From Ciona intestinalis (lineage: Eukaryota; Chordata; Ascidiacea; Phlebobranchia; Cionidae), in contig NC_020166.2 of NCBI RefSeq assembly GCF_000224145.3, positions 2,845,561 to 2,909,560 on the forward strand: DNA of 64,000 nt. The letters are read 5' to 3'. Numbering within the stretch: the stretch's first letter is position 1; the number at the start of each line of letters is the position of its first letter. Positions 22,001 to 32,300 of the stretch are shown here, one piece after another. Below the pieces are notes generated by a model that did no database searches, had not been told where the DNA came from, and saw nothing but the letters and a program-made list of their open reading frames with translations. The translations under genes and the position numbers were made by a program.

Positions 22001-22470
22001 CCGTAGTATCCACCGTAGTCTCCATAGTTATAGTTTCCCCAGTAATTGTCATCTTGTCCTGTTTAAAATTTACGACCATTCATAAGGACTTTTGTCCGGC
22101 GCCGTGGCATAGTGGTTAGCGCGCCTGCCTGTAACCCAGAGGTAAAAATGGATTCAAGGCTCGACGCTGCTACCATTGTTGGCGTATGTGTCCTTNNNNN
22201 NNNNNNNNNNNNNNNNNNNNNNNNNNNNNNNNNNNNNNNNNNNNNTAATCACCCATAAGATAACATACATGGTAACTCGTAAGCTGGCACGAGGTGTTAA
22301 ACCCGTGTGATAACGACTGTCGTTTTCCAGCCACGCGACGATAAAGTAAGTTACATTTAGAGTTGGGTAAATAGAAAAAAATGATTACCTGTTGCTTGAT
22401 AGACTATCACATGCAAAAGCACAAATATGAATACGTGTTTCAACTTGCATCGTACATGCGGGTTCTTCAT
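16034..22470 (-). CDS. CUB-EGF(x3)-sushi membrane protein with Tyr/Gly repeat, paralogue 2
   Basis: Ten exons close in frame to 548 aa: 22389-22470, 21565-22058, 21135-21247, 20284-20387, 19732-19834, 18996-19135, 18215-18325, 17470-17637, 16821-16953, 16034-16232. Order: signal peptide (1-27), low-complexity Tyr/Gly/Asn/Ser stretch with seven 10-residue units (about 53-122), CUB (about 142-264), three EGF modules (about 265-382), sushi (about 383-438), membrane segment (about 459-480) with Asn471 in its middle, and a tail rich in Ser, Asp and Glu. The start of the tail (PWMKV) matches PWVKM in the sister at 38310-47581. Exons of 113, 104 and 168 bases are the same lengths in all three paralogues. 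A polyadenylation signal lies at 15963-15968. The repeat stretch is absent from both sisters. The binding partner is unknown. Confidence 0.88.
17706..17834 (+). mobile_element. Family-A MITE, right end lost
   Basis: Followed at once by another copy; intron 7 of the 16034-22470 gene. Confidence 0.8.
17841..18079 (+). mobile_element. Family-A MITE with extra right-end piece
   Basis: Full copy to 18038, then a 38-base repeat of the right terminus. Confidence 0.82.
18424..18605 (+). mobile_element. Family-A MITE
   Basis: Slightly shortened; intron 6 of the 16034-22470 gene. Confidence 0.86.
19202..19401 (-). mobile_element. Family-A MITE
   Basis: Full length; intron 5 of the 16034-22470 gene. 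Confidence 0.86.
19503..19705 (-). mobile_element. SINE, middle and head
   Basis: Worn copy without the tail; intron 5 of the 16034-22470 gene. Confidence 0.75.
19948..20254. mobile_element. Chimeric double family-A MITE
   Basis: A plus copy missing its right end runs directly into a minus copy missing its left end at about 20105; outer ends are normal. Intron 4 of the 16034-22470 gene. Confidence 0.82.
20877..21047 (-). mobile_element. Family-A MITE, internally shortened
   Basis: Central 25 bases missing; intron 3 of the 16034-22470 gene. Confidence 0.86.
21335..21527 (-). mobile_element. Family-A MITE
   Basis: Full length; ends 37 bases from the large CUB/repeat exon donor. Confidence 0.88.
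21775..21990 (-). repeat. Coding tandem repeat, 30-base units
   Basis: Seven units coding for a 10-residue [10 protein letters not shown]-type repeat (one has Met for Pro), in exon 2 of the 16034-22470 gene. Confidence 0.92.
22091..22358 (+). mobile_element. tRNA-derived SINE with gap
   Basis: Perfect A box, 50-N gap in the middle, normal tail; intron 1 of the 16034-22470 gene. Confidence 0.87.
22196..22245. other. Assembly gap, 50 N
   Basis: Inside a SINE in intron 1 of the 16034-22470 gene. Confidence 0.99.
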
Positions 22471-22893
22471 CTCAAATTTATAAGATAAGTATCCTTAAAT
22501 TCTGAGTATATTAGACACTACAAAAAGTAAAATGAATGCTTACGACTACCTTTTGCTCTTTAAAAAGTTATCTAAAATGTGTTTTGTTACTCTTAACACT
22601 TTAGCAACATTATTTTAAACTGCAAAGCTATATTTTTATCCGATACGTATATGGTTCCGCCCACTGGTAAAAACAAGTAACCAATGTACTCGGGAATTCT
22701 TTTATCGGTAATAGTCTTAATCGAACCTCAAAACCACAGTTGGTTGAAGTGGCATCAATTAGTGTGTACAGCCGCTCTGGTAACTTGCACAAGTACTTCT
22801 CAGAGGTAGCAACAATAGAAACGATTCATTAGCGACATGTTTGTCTAAAGCACTTGAAGATTAACCCCAACAGAGTTTAAAAGTTAAAATATT

Positions 22894-22899
22894 TTTATT
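22894..22899 (-). promoter_or_regulatory. Possible polyadenylation signal of the 23230-28013 gene
   Basis: AATAAA on the minus strand about 330 bases past the stop codon. Confidence 0.4.
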
Positions 22900-23229
22900 T
22901 AGTTTTGAAATTAAATAAACTTAAATTGCTCTTTTAATGTAGCGTAACGTACAGCAATGGCAACACCTTGGAAGGCAGATTATACACGCATAGCCTGCGG
23001 AATAAAACGCATATTAGAAAATCGACTGCTGTTTGACGAATAGCGACTTAATTATTGGAAAACGTTAGTCAAACGTTGTGAAAAGATATGTAAAAATAAG
23101 TTAAAATTTGCGCCGTATTGATAAATTAATATAGACATGTTTGGAGCTGTTTATACACTGCTGGTAAGTGCGGCAAAAATGCATTGAAGAAGAAGGGATA
23201 AAATACAAGAATAAGTTACTACTGTTTCA

Positions 23230-26200
23230 TCATAGAGGGTTCAATGTCTGCTTATCCAGATAGTTCGAAACACATTCGATGGGTTGCTGAATGTCGTACT
23301 CAAGTGCTGGATCATAAACGTTTTGTTCAGTGGATGAGTTTTCTGGGCTGGTTTTAAGGCGAGTAAAATTTACCGGTAAATCTAATATTTGTAACTGTAA
23401 TAACTCGTTTTTCTGCGGCTGGGACTTCATGTCTTCATAAGCGTCGAACTGTTCGGTGTTTTTCAAAATGTACTTTTTGCTGGTATCAGACAGTGTTTGG
23501 CCCTGCATTACAGTGTATACAACACTTTCTTTGTTGGGATGCATCTCCAGTGTTTCTTGTGGTTTTCGGATTATTTTTGGACTTTCGAACGAAATTTCAC
23601 CGTATGAGCTTGCTTCTGAAATCGTGCTGTTTGATTCACTCATTAAACTATGTCTTCTTTCGTAATATCTTCCAAGCTCATTGCTCTTAGAATAAATACC
23701 GCACGGGGCTGGAACCTGCGGGATATTAGTACAAAGTTTGGTTTCTTTCCGCTCAAAACAATCAATATCTTCTGAGCCCTTTTCTGTTTCAAGTGTAGGA
23801 TAACCGCTGTTGTTGTTCTCGCTGGCGGAAGATAGACCACTGTCCGGTGACATTGGCGGCTGATGGTATGTGTCTTTTTCAAAGACATTACGATACTGCC
23901 CAGTAGTTCCATCATTTTGGTCAAAACCAACAGAGCAGCCACTTTCAACGCAAGATACTCCTGACGACGTGACGTCTCTTTCCTTGTGCTTGTTAAGTTG
24001 ATATGACATCACAAAAACGTTCGTACCGCTGATTGTTTCTCCTTCGGGGCCTGTATTATTACGACACATTATGAAGAATGAAACGCAAAAAGGCACATGA
24101 TTCTAAGAGTTAATGTACCAATGACGTCAAGATCTCAAACTGTTTACCTGCTGTTTCAGACTGGCGCCTCAGGGTGTCGTATAATTGAAGATTATATTTG
24201 TTTCTGTTTTTAGATTGGGCTGGAGACTCTTCGCCTATTTTTGGTACACTCGCTGAATCTACATGAACATTCAATGGGTGCAATTATCCAAAGCTAATTT
24301 TTATTACAAAATATAATCTATAATTTAAAAAATTATATCGTGCTAATTAATAAAAACAGCCTTACATTTAATCTATACTTATTGTCACGACTTAAAGGTA
24401 CTAATATAAATTGGAAAGCCACATGGTCATGAAAGTCACAATTCTGGGCCATAAAGTAGGCCATGAAAGTAAGTTTTGCCTTACCAATTTCAGGCATGTG
24501 GTAGTCCTTTATACTGAAAACGCTTACAGCTTCAATTTCATTTAAACTTTTCGTTATTTTGATGTCTTCATTCATAACAACGTCCTTAAAAAGTATGCAG
24601 GTTAGAAAAGTTGTCATCAAAAACACGCGCCGGTAACAAATAAGTTTTAAAACACTTTGTATATCGTGCCATTAAACTATTACTTAGTAAGATGGGGGGA
24701 AAACAGGACACCTTTTCATTTTATTTTCTTGTCCATTTAGTAGAAAAAAAATATATAAAACCGTATCCTTACGACTCCCATACAGACCGTTATTAATTGT
24801 TTAAAACTGGATCAAGATATTTAGATATTTTGAGCTAAAGGTGTTCTATCTTCCCCCTCCCTACTATATATTGGTTTAAGTCATACGGCGCGGTACGCCA
24901 TTATAAAAACAGAATTGTTCAAAACTAGCCTATAATATCAAGCGATGATGCAATACATCGAAGCCAACGCCCTAATATTATAAAATATTTTAAATTCATA
25001 ATTTCACGTACCAACGATTTCGGTATTTCTTTATTTGTTTTCATCATCTTGTGAAAGTTCTTTTTCCATCTACACACCAGGACAATGAGGAGGAGCAAAA
25101 GAACAATGGCTGCAAATGCGCTGATTGTGACGACAATAATCAGAGTGGTTGGCAAGGATTTTTTCGGTACAGTAGGGTACACGATGACATTCGAGTATGT
25201 TGCTGTTTTGTAGGAATAAAATATTACCTTTTCAAGTTGTTCTTATTTTAATAAAGGCTAGTTCTTACCGTTGTGTGGCATGCATTTTACTTCGACGCTG
25301 TCGTTTACAGTGATAGTTAACCATAAAAGCAAGCAAGTAAACGTAGAGTTGTCAGGGTTTTTCGAAGTTATATTGTAGATAGCGGTTCCGTTGAAACTTT
25401 TGCTTTCACATTCTATTGCCCTTGACTCGTAAGTATTTATGACTTGGTCGTTTGTGTAAGTAAAGCCAGGCATTTTGTAAACACCGCGGTCAAATAAAAA
25501 CGAATCAACATCAAAAGAAGTTTCTTTTGAGCCGTTTAACAGGACCGCATCTGTAAAGGCAATTTACACATAAAGTTGAATTTTTGAGAACAAGAATTAT
25601 AATCTAATTTAGATAAGGCAATTAGTTTTATTGAAATCTTGGTTTAAATGTCCTGCCACTACTAAAAAGGCGTCCGGATTAATAAAAACTCCGGTAGACA
25701 TTTTGGATGAAACCCAACTTTTTTACAACGTTATATTTGTAGTTTTAGTATTATATGTAGCCTACCAGGTTTTTGGATTTATTATAAGTACCATACTGAT
25801 TTGAAGGTATAGGCGTACCTTTTTCCATCTCAAATGTACAGACATAGGAATATTTTTCAGCCTGTTGATGGCGTGTGTAATTTATCCATTTAAAAACTGT
25901 GGAGTCTTCTGTTGGTGTACCAGCGCCGAATACATAGAATCGACCTTCTGTTTCCATCGTGTTCGATGCTGAAAAGATATTTTCAACTCACTTACACCGG
26001 GAATCATATAAGCTTTATGTTTATACAGCAGTAGTGTAATAGGTATGGTTAATCAAAAGTAAGTTTTTATACGTTTTTATAAAAAAAAATATTTCAAAAT
26101 CTGTGGTAAGCTATGGCAGTTAGTCAGTTACGCACTTATATATCTATGCTAGTTAAACTTACATACTGGTGGCTCGTTTGAGATGTCTGGTATAGCAAAC

Positions 26201-28013
26201 ATGGGGGTCAAATCTCTTTCTGGCATTTTCTTTACGACGTGGGAGCGGTACAGTGATAAGCTGTAATACTTGTTGTTGGGTACCTCGTCGGCGACTGGCG
26301 GATTAAGAAAAGGAAGAAAAGGAAAAGGCGGAGTAAGAAAAGGCGGGGTAAGAAAAGGCGGGGTAAGAAAAGGCGGAAGTGGGGGTGCTTGGGTCGGCGA
26401 TGGAGAAAGAAATAACGTTCCTGGCTCGTTTGGGGGAAATTGGGGTAACGGTGGGGCGCCGGGCGGTAAGTTCGCGTCATTTTGCAGAGGAGGCAATGAT
26501 GGGTTGTTTAAATTCGCAGGCGGAGAAACAATTGGCTCCGAGACGTAACTGCAATTCTGTGTTTGCAGCGGGATATCACAGCACCCAGGCAATGGAACGC
26601 CAAGGCTGAAAAATATGTGAATTAATAGGTATATTAACAATGAAAATAAATAAAAACGGTAGGGATAGACTAGGGAGTGGAGTATTATGAGACCTTTTTT
26701 TAATCGGTTTCCTTTCTGATTTGGTAGGAAACAAAGAATAGTCACAGAATTATATAGGCTAACCGCAGGCCCGCGACTCGGAAAGAGCGTTGTTATTTTT
26801 AAAAACAATATAAAAAAAATATGGATTTTATGTGATAAGGTTACCCCATCTTACCCCACCATACTATAGTACAATAATACAATAAATTAGGACTCATAGA
26901 TTGTATAATTGTCAATAACGTTATGAATTCCCAATATATAAATCCTTACCTGCTGTTCCCCCCATCCCATTGAAATATAGTGACTCTAATATGCCTGGCT
27001 TCCAACACAGTATCGGGATTAAACTTCCATATAATTGAACGTGGCAACAATCTAAATAAGATCTGTTGCCCTTCGACATAACTGTCTAAAATCTCAGTAG
27101 CAGGAGTTTCTGTATAGATAAAAGACCTTCATTAAATTCGTGATTTTTGTGTTGGAAAAGTCAATATATAGTACGGTGGGAGAAGATGGGACACATTTTG
27201 CAATTAATATCCAAATATTTTAATCGTGTTTTAAACAATTAAGAACCGTCTATGGAGTCGTATTAAGGATACGGTTTTATAATTCCTTTAAATGTTCTTT
27301 GTTTACTACCAAATGGATCGAAAAAATAGAATGAGTAAGTGTCCCACCGCCCACCCTACTATATAGTACTGTGGGGTAAGATGAAATATGTCAGCACCCA
27401 AATTTTATATTTCCTTATCGTGTTTTAACAATTAACAACGCCCTATTGGAGTTGTGAAGCCAGGGTATACAACCCTATATTGTTTGTTTATAATGGGACC
27501 AAATAGGACGAGAAATGCGAATAAATAAATGTATCATCTTACCCTACCCATTACTTTCGAATGTTCCTACAGGAGCATTTTAGTGATGTAAATATATATT
27601 ATAAATACATATAGTGGGGGAAGGGGAGATGGGACACCTTTTTATTTTATTTTGTCATCATATTACGTAGTAAACATGGAAAATTAAAAGAATTATAAAA
27701 CCGTATCCCCACGACTCCCATAAACCGTTGTAAATTGTTTAAAAGACGAACAAGATATTTGGAAACTATGTGCTAAAGGTGTCCCATCTTCCCCCACCCT
27801 ACTATATACCATTTATTGCGAATAAAAAGATATTTATAACCATTTCTAACCTCGAACTGGGTGTTTACTGCTCGATGCAATGCAGTTGGCACATACATCT
27901 CCGGGCCTTGCCTCGGTATCCGAGCATGGTACATAGCTGGCGTTAGATTCTGCCTTCACAGGGTGAGTTAGAAGGCAAGCAGTATACAATAAGAATATTA
28001 AAGTCAATCGCAT
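23230..28013 (-). CDS. Orphan type I membrane receptor with long tyrosine-motif tail
   Basis: Nine exons close in frame to 806 aa: 27851-28013, 26950-27109, 26163-26605, 25819-25968, 25269-25550, 25012-25202, 24485-24584, 24148-24258, 23230-24050. The Met at 28013 was chosen over one further upstream because it gives a clean signal peptide (1-21, ending VKA). The ectodomain (22-419) has scattered Cys, several N-glycosylation sequons and a Pro-rich linker with tandem PPFLT units (about 145-205), but I recognise no named domain. The membrane segment is about 420-444, followed by RWKKN. The 360-residue tail has YNLQ (518-521), YEDM (738-741) and YDIQ (785-788), matching general YxxQ (STAT-type) and YxxM (PI3K-type) docking patterns, plus Ser/Pro-rich stretches. 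This resembles cytokine-receptor tails but the family assignment is open. It is not part of the CUB-EGF-sushi family. Confidence 0.8.
24684..24868 (+). mobile_element. Family-A MITE
   Basis: Near full length; intron 6 of the 23230-28013 gene. Confidence 0.85.
26318..26375 (-). repeat. Coding tandem repeat, 15-base units
   Basis: Three to four units coding for PPFLT in the Pro-rich linker of the orphan receptor. Confidence 0.88.
26670..26869 (+). mobile_element. Family-B MITE
   Basis: Worn copy with CCCGCGACTCGG core; intron 2 of the 23230-28013 gene. Confidence 0.72.
27167..27364 (-). mobile_element. Family-A MITE
   Basis: Full length; abuts a family-B copy on its right. Confidence 0.88.
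27363..27552 (-). mobile_element. Family-B MITE
   Basis: Abuts the family-A copy at 27167-27364, sharing the TATA. Confidence 0.78.
27610..27808 (+). mobile_element. Family-A MITE
   Basis: Full length; 43 bases from the signal-peptide exon of the orphan receptor. Confidence 0.9.
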
Positions 28014-29369
28014 GTCTGGGTTATACCACTGATAGATTTTTTTGGTTTCCCAACTGACAATCACACGTATAAATAAATTATCTAAGATGAAAATGTCAAA
28101 ATAAATGAACTGTTAGTGAAATTTTTCTGTATACCTTTTTATACTTTTAAAACTGGTACTGTTTTTTTTTAAACAGGCACTGAAACGAGAGTCTGCTTAC
28201 TGTCAAATTCAAATATAGGTCATTATATATTACATACTGCGACGATTCGCTGACGCGTCACCACATTTATTACTTCCGCCTATAGCTTTAACTTCTCTGG
28301 AATCATTCTCATAACAAGAAGCTGTTCAAATATATTTTCTAATCCTTTAGCTGTTGAAGAAGGTATTGAATTCCGCTGTAGGCAATTTTAGCCCCGACAG
28401 CAAATTGCATAAACTATTACGCAAACGTGAAGTCCCGCTGTGGAGTTGTGGTAATCAACAAGAATCTTACTGCCTATATGTGAGAACTGACTCCTCAGAA
28501 CTCTTAAGAGCTACTCGACGGCTTTTGTATTTAAACAACTAAACCCAGCTCTCATAACAGAGTATAAGGTTAATACTTCACGCCAAAAACTTGACAAAAA
28601 AAATTCAAATACCAAAAATATTCCATATCAAAAACTTTCGACATGAAGCTGTCCTTGAAGTTGAATATTTCACAGTTGGCTGAAACATTCATATAGTCGC
28701 GTTCACGTCGCTAGCCGGCGGCGATGAAGCTAATTTGGTGTCGTCACACCTTACAAGTATCTCCGAAGAGATATCTCTTGGCTAAACCGCGGTTAACGTT
28801 TAGTGTTAAGGTTTCCAAACCGCAACGTTTTTAAACAAAGAGGATAATACTGGAATAGGGGAAATGCTAGTTTATTGTGAAATATAATGATAGTGCGTCG
28901 AGTAAAACAATAAACTGACCATAACAGTTTATGAAAAATATTAATTATTAGACAAACAACTAAACAAAGAGTATTTAAAGATAAAAATATCATTTTCTGC
29001 TATTTAATGTGAATTTTATGCATTTAAAGTAACATTCTTATGTAATACAGTTACAATATATATAGTAAGGTGGGGGAAAGATGGGACACCTTTAGAACGT
29101 AATAACCAAATATTTAGATCGTGTTTTAAACAATTTACAACGTTCAATGGTAGTCGTGAGGATATAGTTTTATAATCATTTGAACGTTCTTCGTTGACTA
29201 CCAAATGGAAGGAGAAAATAGAATGCAAAGGTGTCCCATTTTCCCCCACCCTACTATAGTTTGAACAATAAAATAGATTTTTTTTAATTTTAATGTGACT
29301 TTTATACATTTAAGATAACAGTTACGTAATATTTATACCATAAGTATACAGAATAAGCTTAAACACAAT
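28014..29369. other. Intergenic region between orphan receptor and Ly6/trefoil gene
   Basis: Both neighbours are on the minus strand. Contents: a full MITE at 29060-29259 and otherwise AT-rich sequence with one GC-richer stretch around 28690-28800. No gene recognised. Confidence 0.5.
29060..29259 (-). mobile_element. Family-A MITE
   Basis: Full length; 110 bases past the stop of the Ly6/trefoil gene. Confidence 0.9.
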
Positions 29370-32300
29370 TTACATAGCTTCTTCAATAGTAATTGCAGGG
29401 TTGCTATTCCCAGTTGTTCTAACCCGCCCACGGTTCTTGTTCGGTTTCTGTTAAAGTAAAAAGTGATTAATCAAATTCCGAAAGCTATACACATTAGTAA
29501 TCAAGTAAACAACACGAACTTTAAAATGTCAAACACGATCAGCCTTTGGGAAAACACTATTATGGTACAAATACGTTACAGGCACGAAACTGAAATCTCG
29601 GTTTGCTGATAAAAACCCAGTTTAAAGATAAATTATTTTCCGTGTTAAATATAGTAGGGGAAAATGGGACACATATTTTCTTGTCCCATTTGGTTAAAAA
29701 CAACAATTCAAAGGATTATAAAACCGTATCCTCACGACTTCCGCTGACCGTTGTTAATTGTTTAAAACACAACTAGGATATTTTGTGCTAAAGGTGTCCC
29801 ATCGTTGTAAAATTATACAAAATATACATTTCTCAATAACTTACCGCATAGACTGATTCACATTCGTAAAATCCACGTTTCTTTTCTCGTTTTCGCGTTA
29901 TGACGCAATAAGCGATCAATGCCACAATTAAAATGAGAATTAAAATCGCTAGAACAATCACTATTATAATCCAATAGTCCAAAATAGCTGCCGCAATAAC
30001 TGGTGGCGTGGTAGTTGGTGTATTACTAGTTGTTGTTGTTGATGGTTGAACTAAAATAATAAATTAATTTTAAAAAGTTTTTTTTTTTGGAGTGTAATTT
30101 TACACTGATAAAGCCGAATAAGACGTGAAACGTCCAAAAAAATAACAAAAAAAAAAAAAATAGTTATCAATTGGCCATATTTCAAAATCTTTTTAGGTAC
30201 TAAAAAAAACCTTTTTTCCTAAGGTTATGTATCGCTAAAAAAACAAAAACTAAACGAAGTTGATTTTTAATTTGTAAGTGGCACGAGTGTACACCTATGT
30301 TACGAAATACATTGTCATGCGAGGATAAATAAGGGGTATTTGAACCCATTGAAATAAAAACTAACACATGAGCCTACTCGGAAAGTTGTGTCACAAAATT
30401 TAAGCTACAGTGATTAATCTAAACGAACGAATGAATAAATGTACATTAGTTTATTCTCACGTGGCCGAAAAACAACAGTTGTTCTAATACAGGTGCGTTC
30501 TGTTTCATACATCTCGTGTCAGCTTACGAGTTATCATGTATGTTACTTTAAAGGTAATAATTTTTTTTTTTTTATTATTATTTTTTTTGTGTGGCTGATA
30601 AATTGATTTTAATGACCACAGTTTAAAATACAACGTACCGTATTTTGTATGATAGCACCATTTGTCGTACACGCTCCCAGCATTTAGATAACAACAGCCG
30701 CGTAAAAAGCAATCTACCTGTGTAATACCCGACCATCCACATTCAATACGATCTGTCACTGACACGTTGTCGCAAGTAAAATCCGCAACTTCAAAACACA
30801 GCTTGCATTTTTAAGGCGACCAGGTATTATGGTAATAAACCATTTATTTTATAGATACAGTCAGTTATACATAAATATAGTAGGGTAGGGTATATAAAAA
30901 TATTAACTTTATTTGTCTTTTACACAGGATATAGCGGCAAGACAGCAGTTGTTAAAACACGCTTACAGTTAAAAACATTTTTACATTTAATTGAAAGAAA
31001 ATAAGCGTGGTCGCTACACTTAGCAGACAAACGAGCCATTTAATTTTAATTTTTATCAAGTTAATCTTGTAATAGAAACAAAAGTAAAGACATGACCCGT
31101 ACAATGGACTTACTTGCAGTAATGTCTCCAACGTTACAATTTGCCCCCTCGCAACAATAAGTGCATGAAGAACCTTGAGTTCCTGGTCGACAGGTGGCGC
31201 TATTAAGGCTATTTTCACTCAAGCATGAAGATTGAGTTGCGCAACCTTTCGTCCAATATCTAAACGAATACGATGGGTTTACTTTTGTGTACGGTTGTCG
31301 AGAAATACATGTGTAAACACAAAACCATTTTAACGTTTTTTTGCGTTGTGTTTTTTAACTGTAAACCTGTTTTAACAACTTGTTTTGTCGCTATATCCTG
31401 TATTTTTCGATTTTCTAAAATTAATTTTAACTCGTTTCGAGTTTAAGTTTAAACAAACAATTGCTGACGGTACCATTTATATTGCTGCAGTATAAGATGG
31501 ATATTGTTTACCTGTATCTTACTCAAACCGACCATATATATAAACAATAAAACTCAGTCAGCAAGGGTATAACGCGGGTATATGGTGGTGGGGGAAGATG
31601 GGACAACTTTTCAATCTATTTTCCCGTGCAATTTGGTAGTAAACAAAAAAAAATTCAAAGAATTATAAAACCGTATCCTCACGACTCCCATAGACCGTTG
31701 TAATTTGTTTAAAACACGATCAGGATATATATTATGTGCAAAAGATCTCCCGTCTTTCCCCACCCTACTATATATAATCCGAATAAAGAGAACCTGAATT
31801 TGGCGTCCAAAATAATTGGCGCGCAAAATAAATTTGTTTTTTCACTTAAACTTTATATAAAAAACTTACTTAGAATCACCAGGTGACCAGTGGTTTGTTC
31901 TTAAAAAACAAACGTCGTCAAAATTAGGGCAACGTTGAACAGTTGAAAAGCTGGATAAGCCGACCAAAGTAACGTTGTTTACAGCAACACAAATGGTGAA
32001 GTTATCTAAAAATATTTTGCTAAGCGAAATAACGAAAAAAGTACAAGTTTAAAAAAATTATGTAAAGTTATAATTACACGCAATTTGTAAGTCACATATT
32101 GCGATTTATTAACATTTTATATAATATATGATACCATGGCCTACTCAATACACGGCCTAGGAATACACCGAAACTGCTCAGAAAATAGGAGGCCTATTGA
32201 CGCGAATAATGCCCATTATAATACATTGTTACGTCACGGTTTTATGAATGGATTTTGCTGTCTGGCTGTAGTTTTTGCATCAAATAACAGTTTATTTACC

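Noticed and set aside
21712-22119. Val/Ile/Thr-rich open frame on the plus strand
   Set aside because: It is the antisense of the coding Tyr/Gly repeat in the 16034-22470 gene.
26270-26548. Gly/Lys-rich open frame on the plus strand
   Set aside because: It is the antisense of the Pro-rich exon of the orphan receptor.
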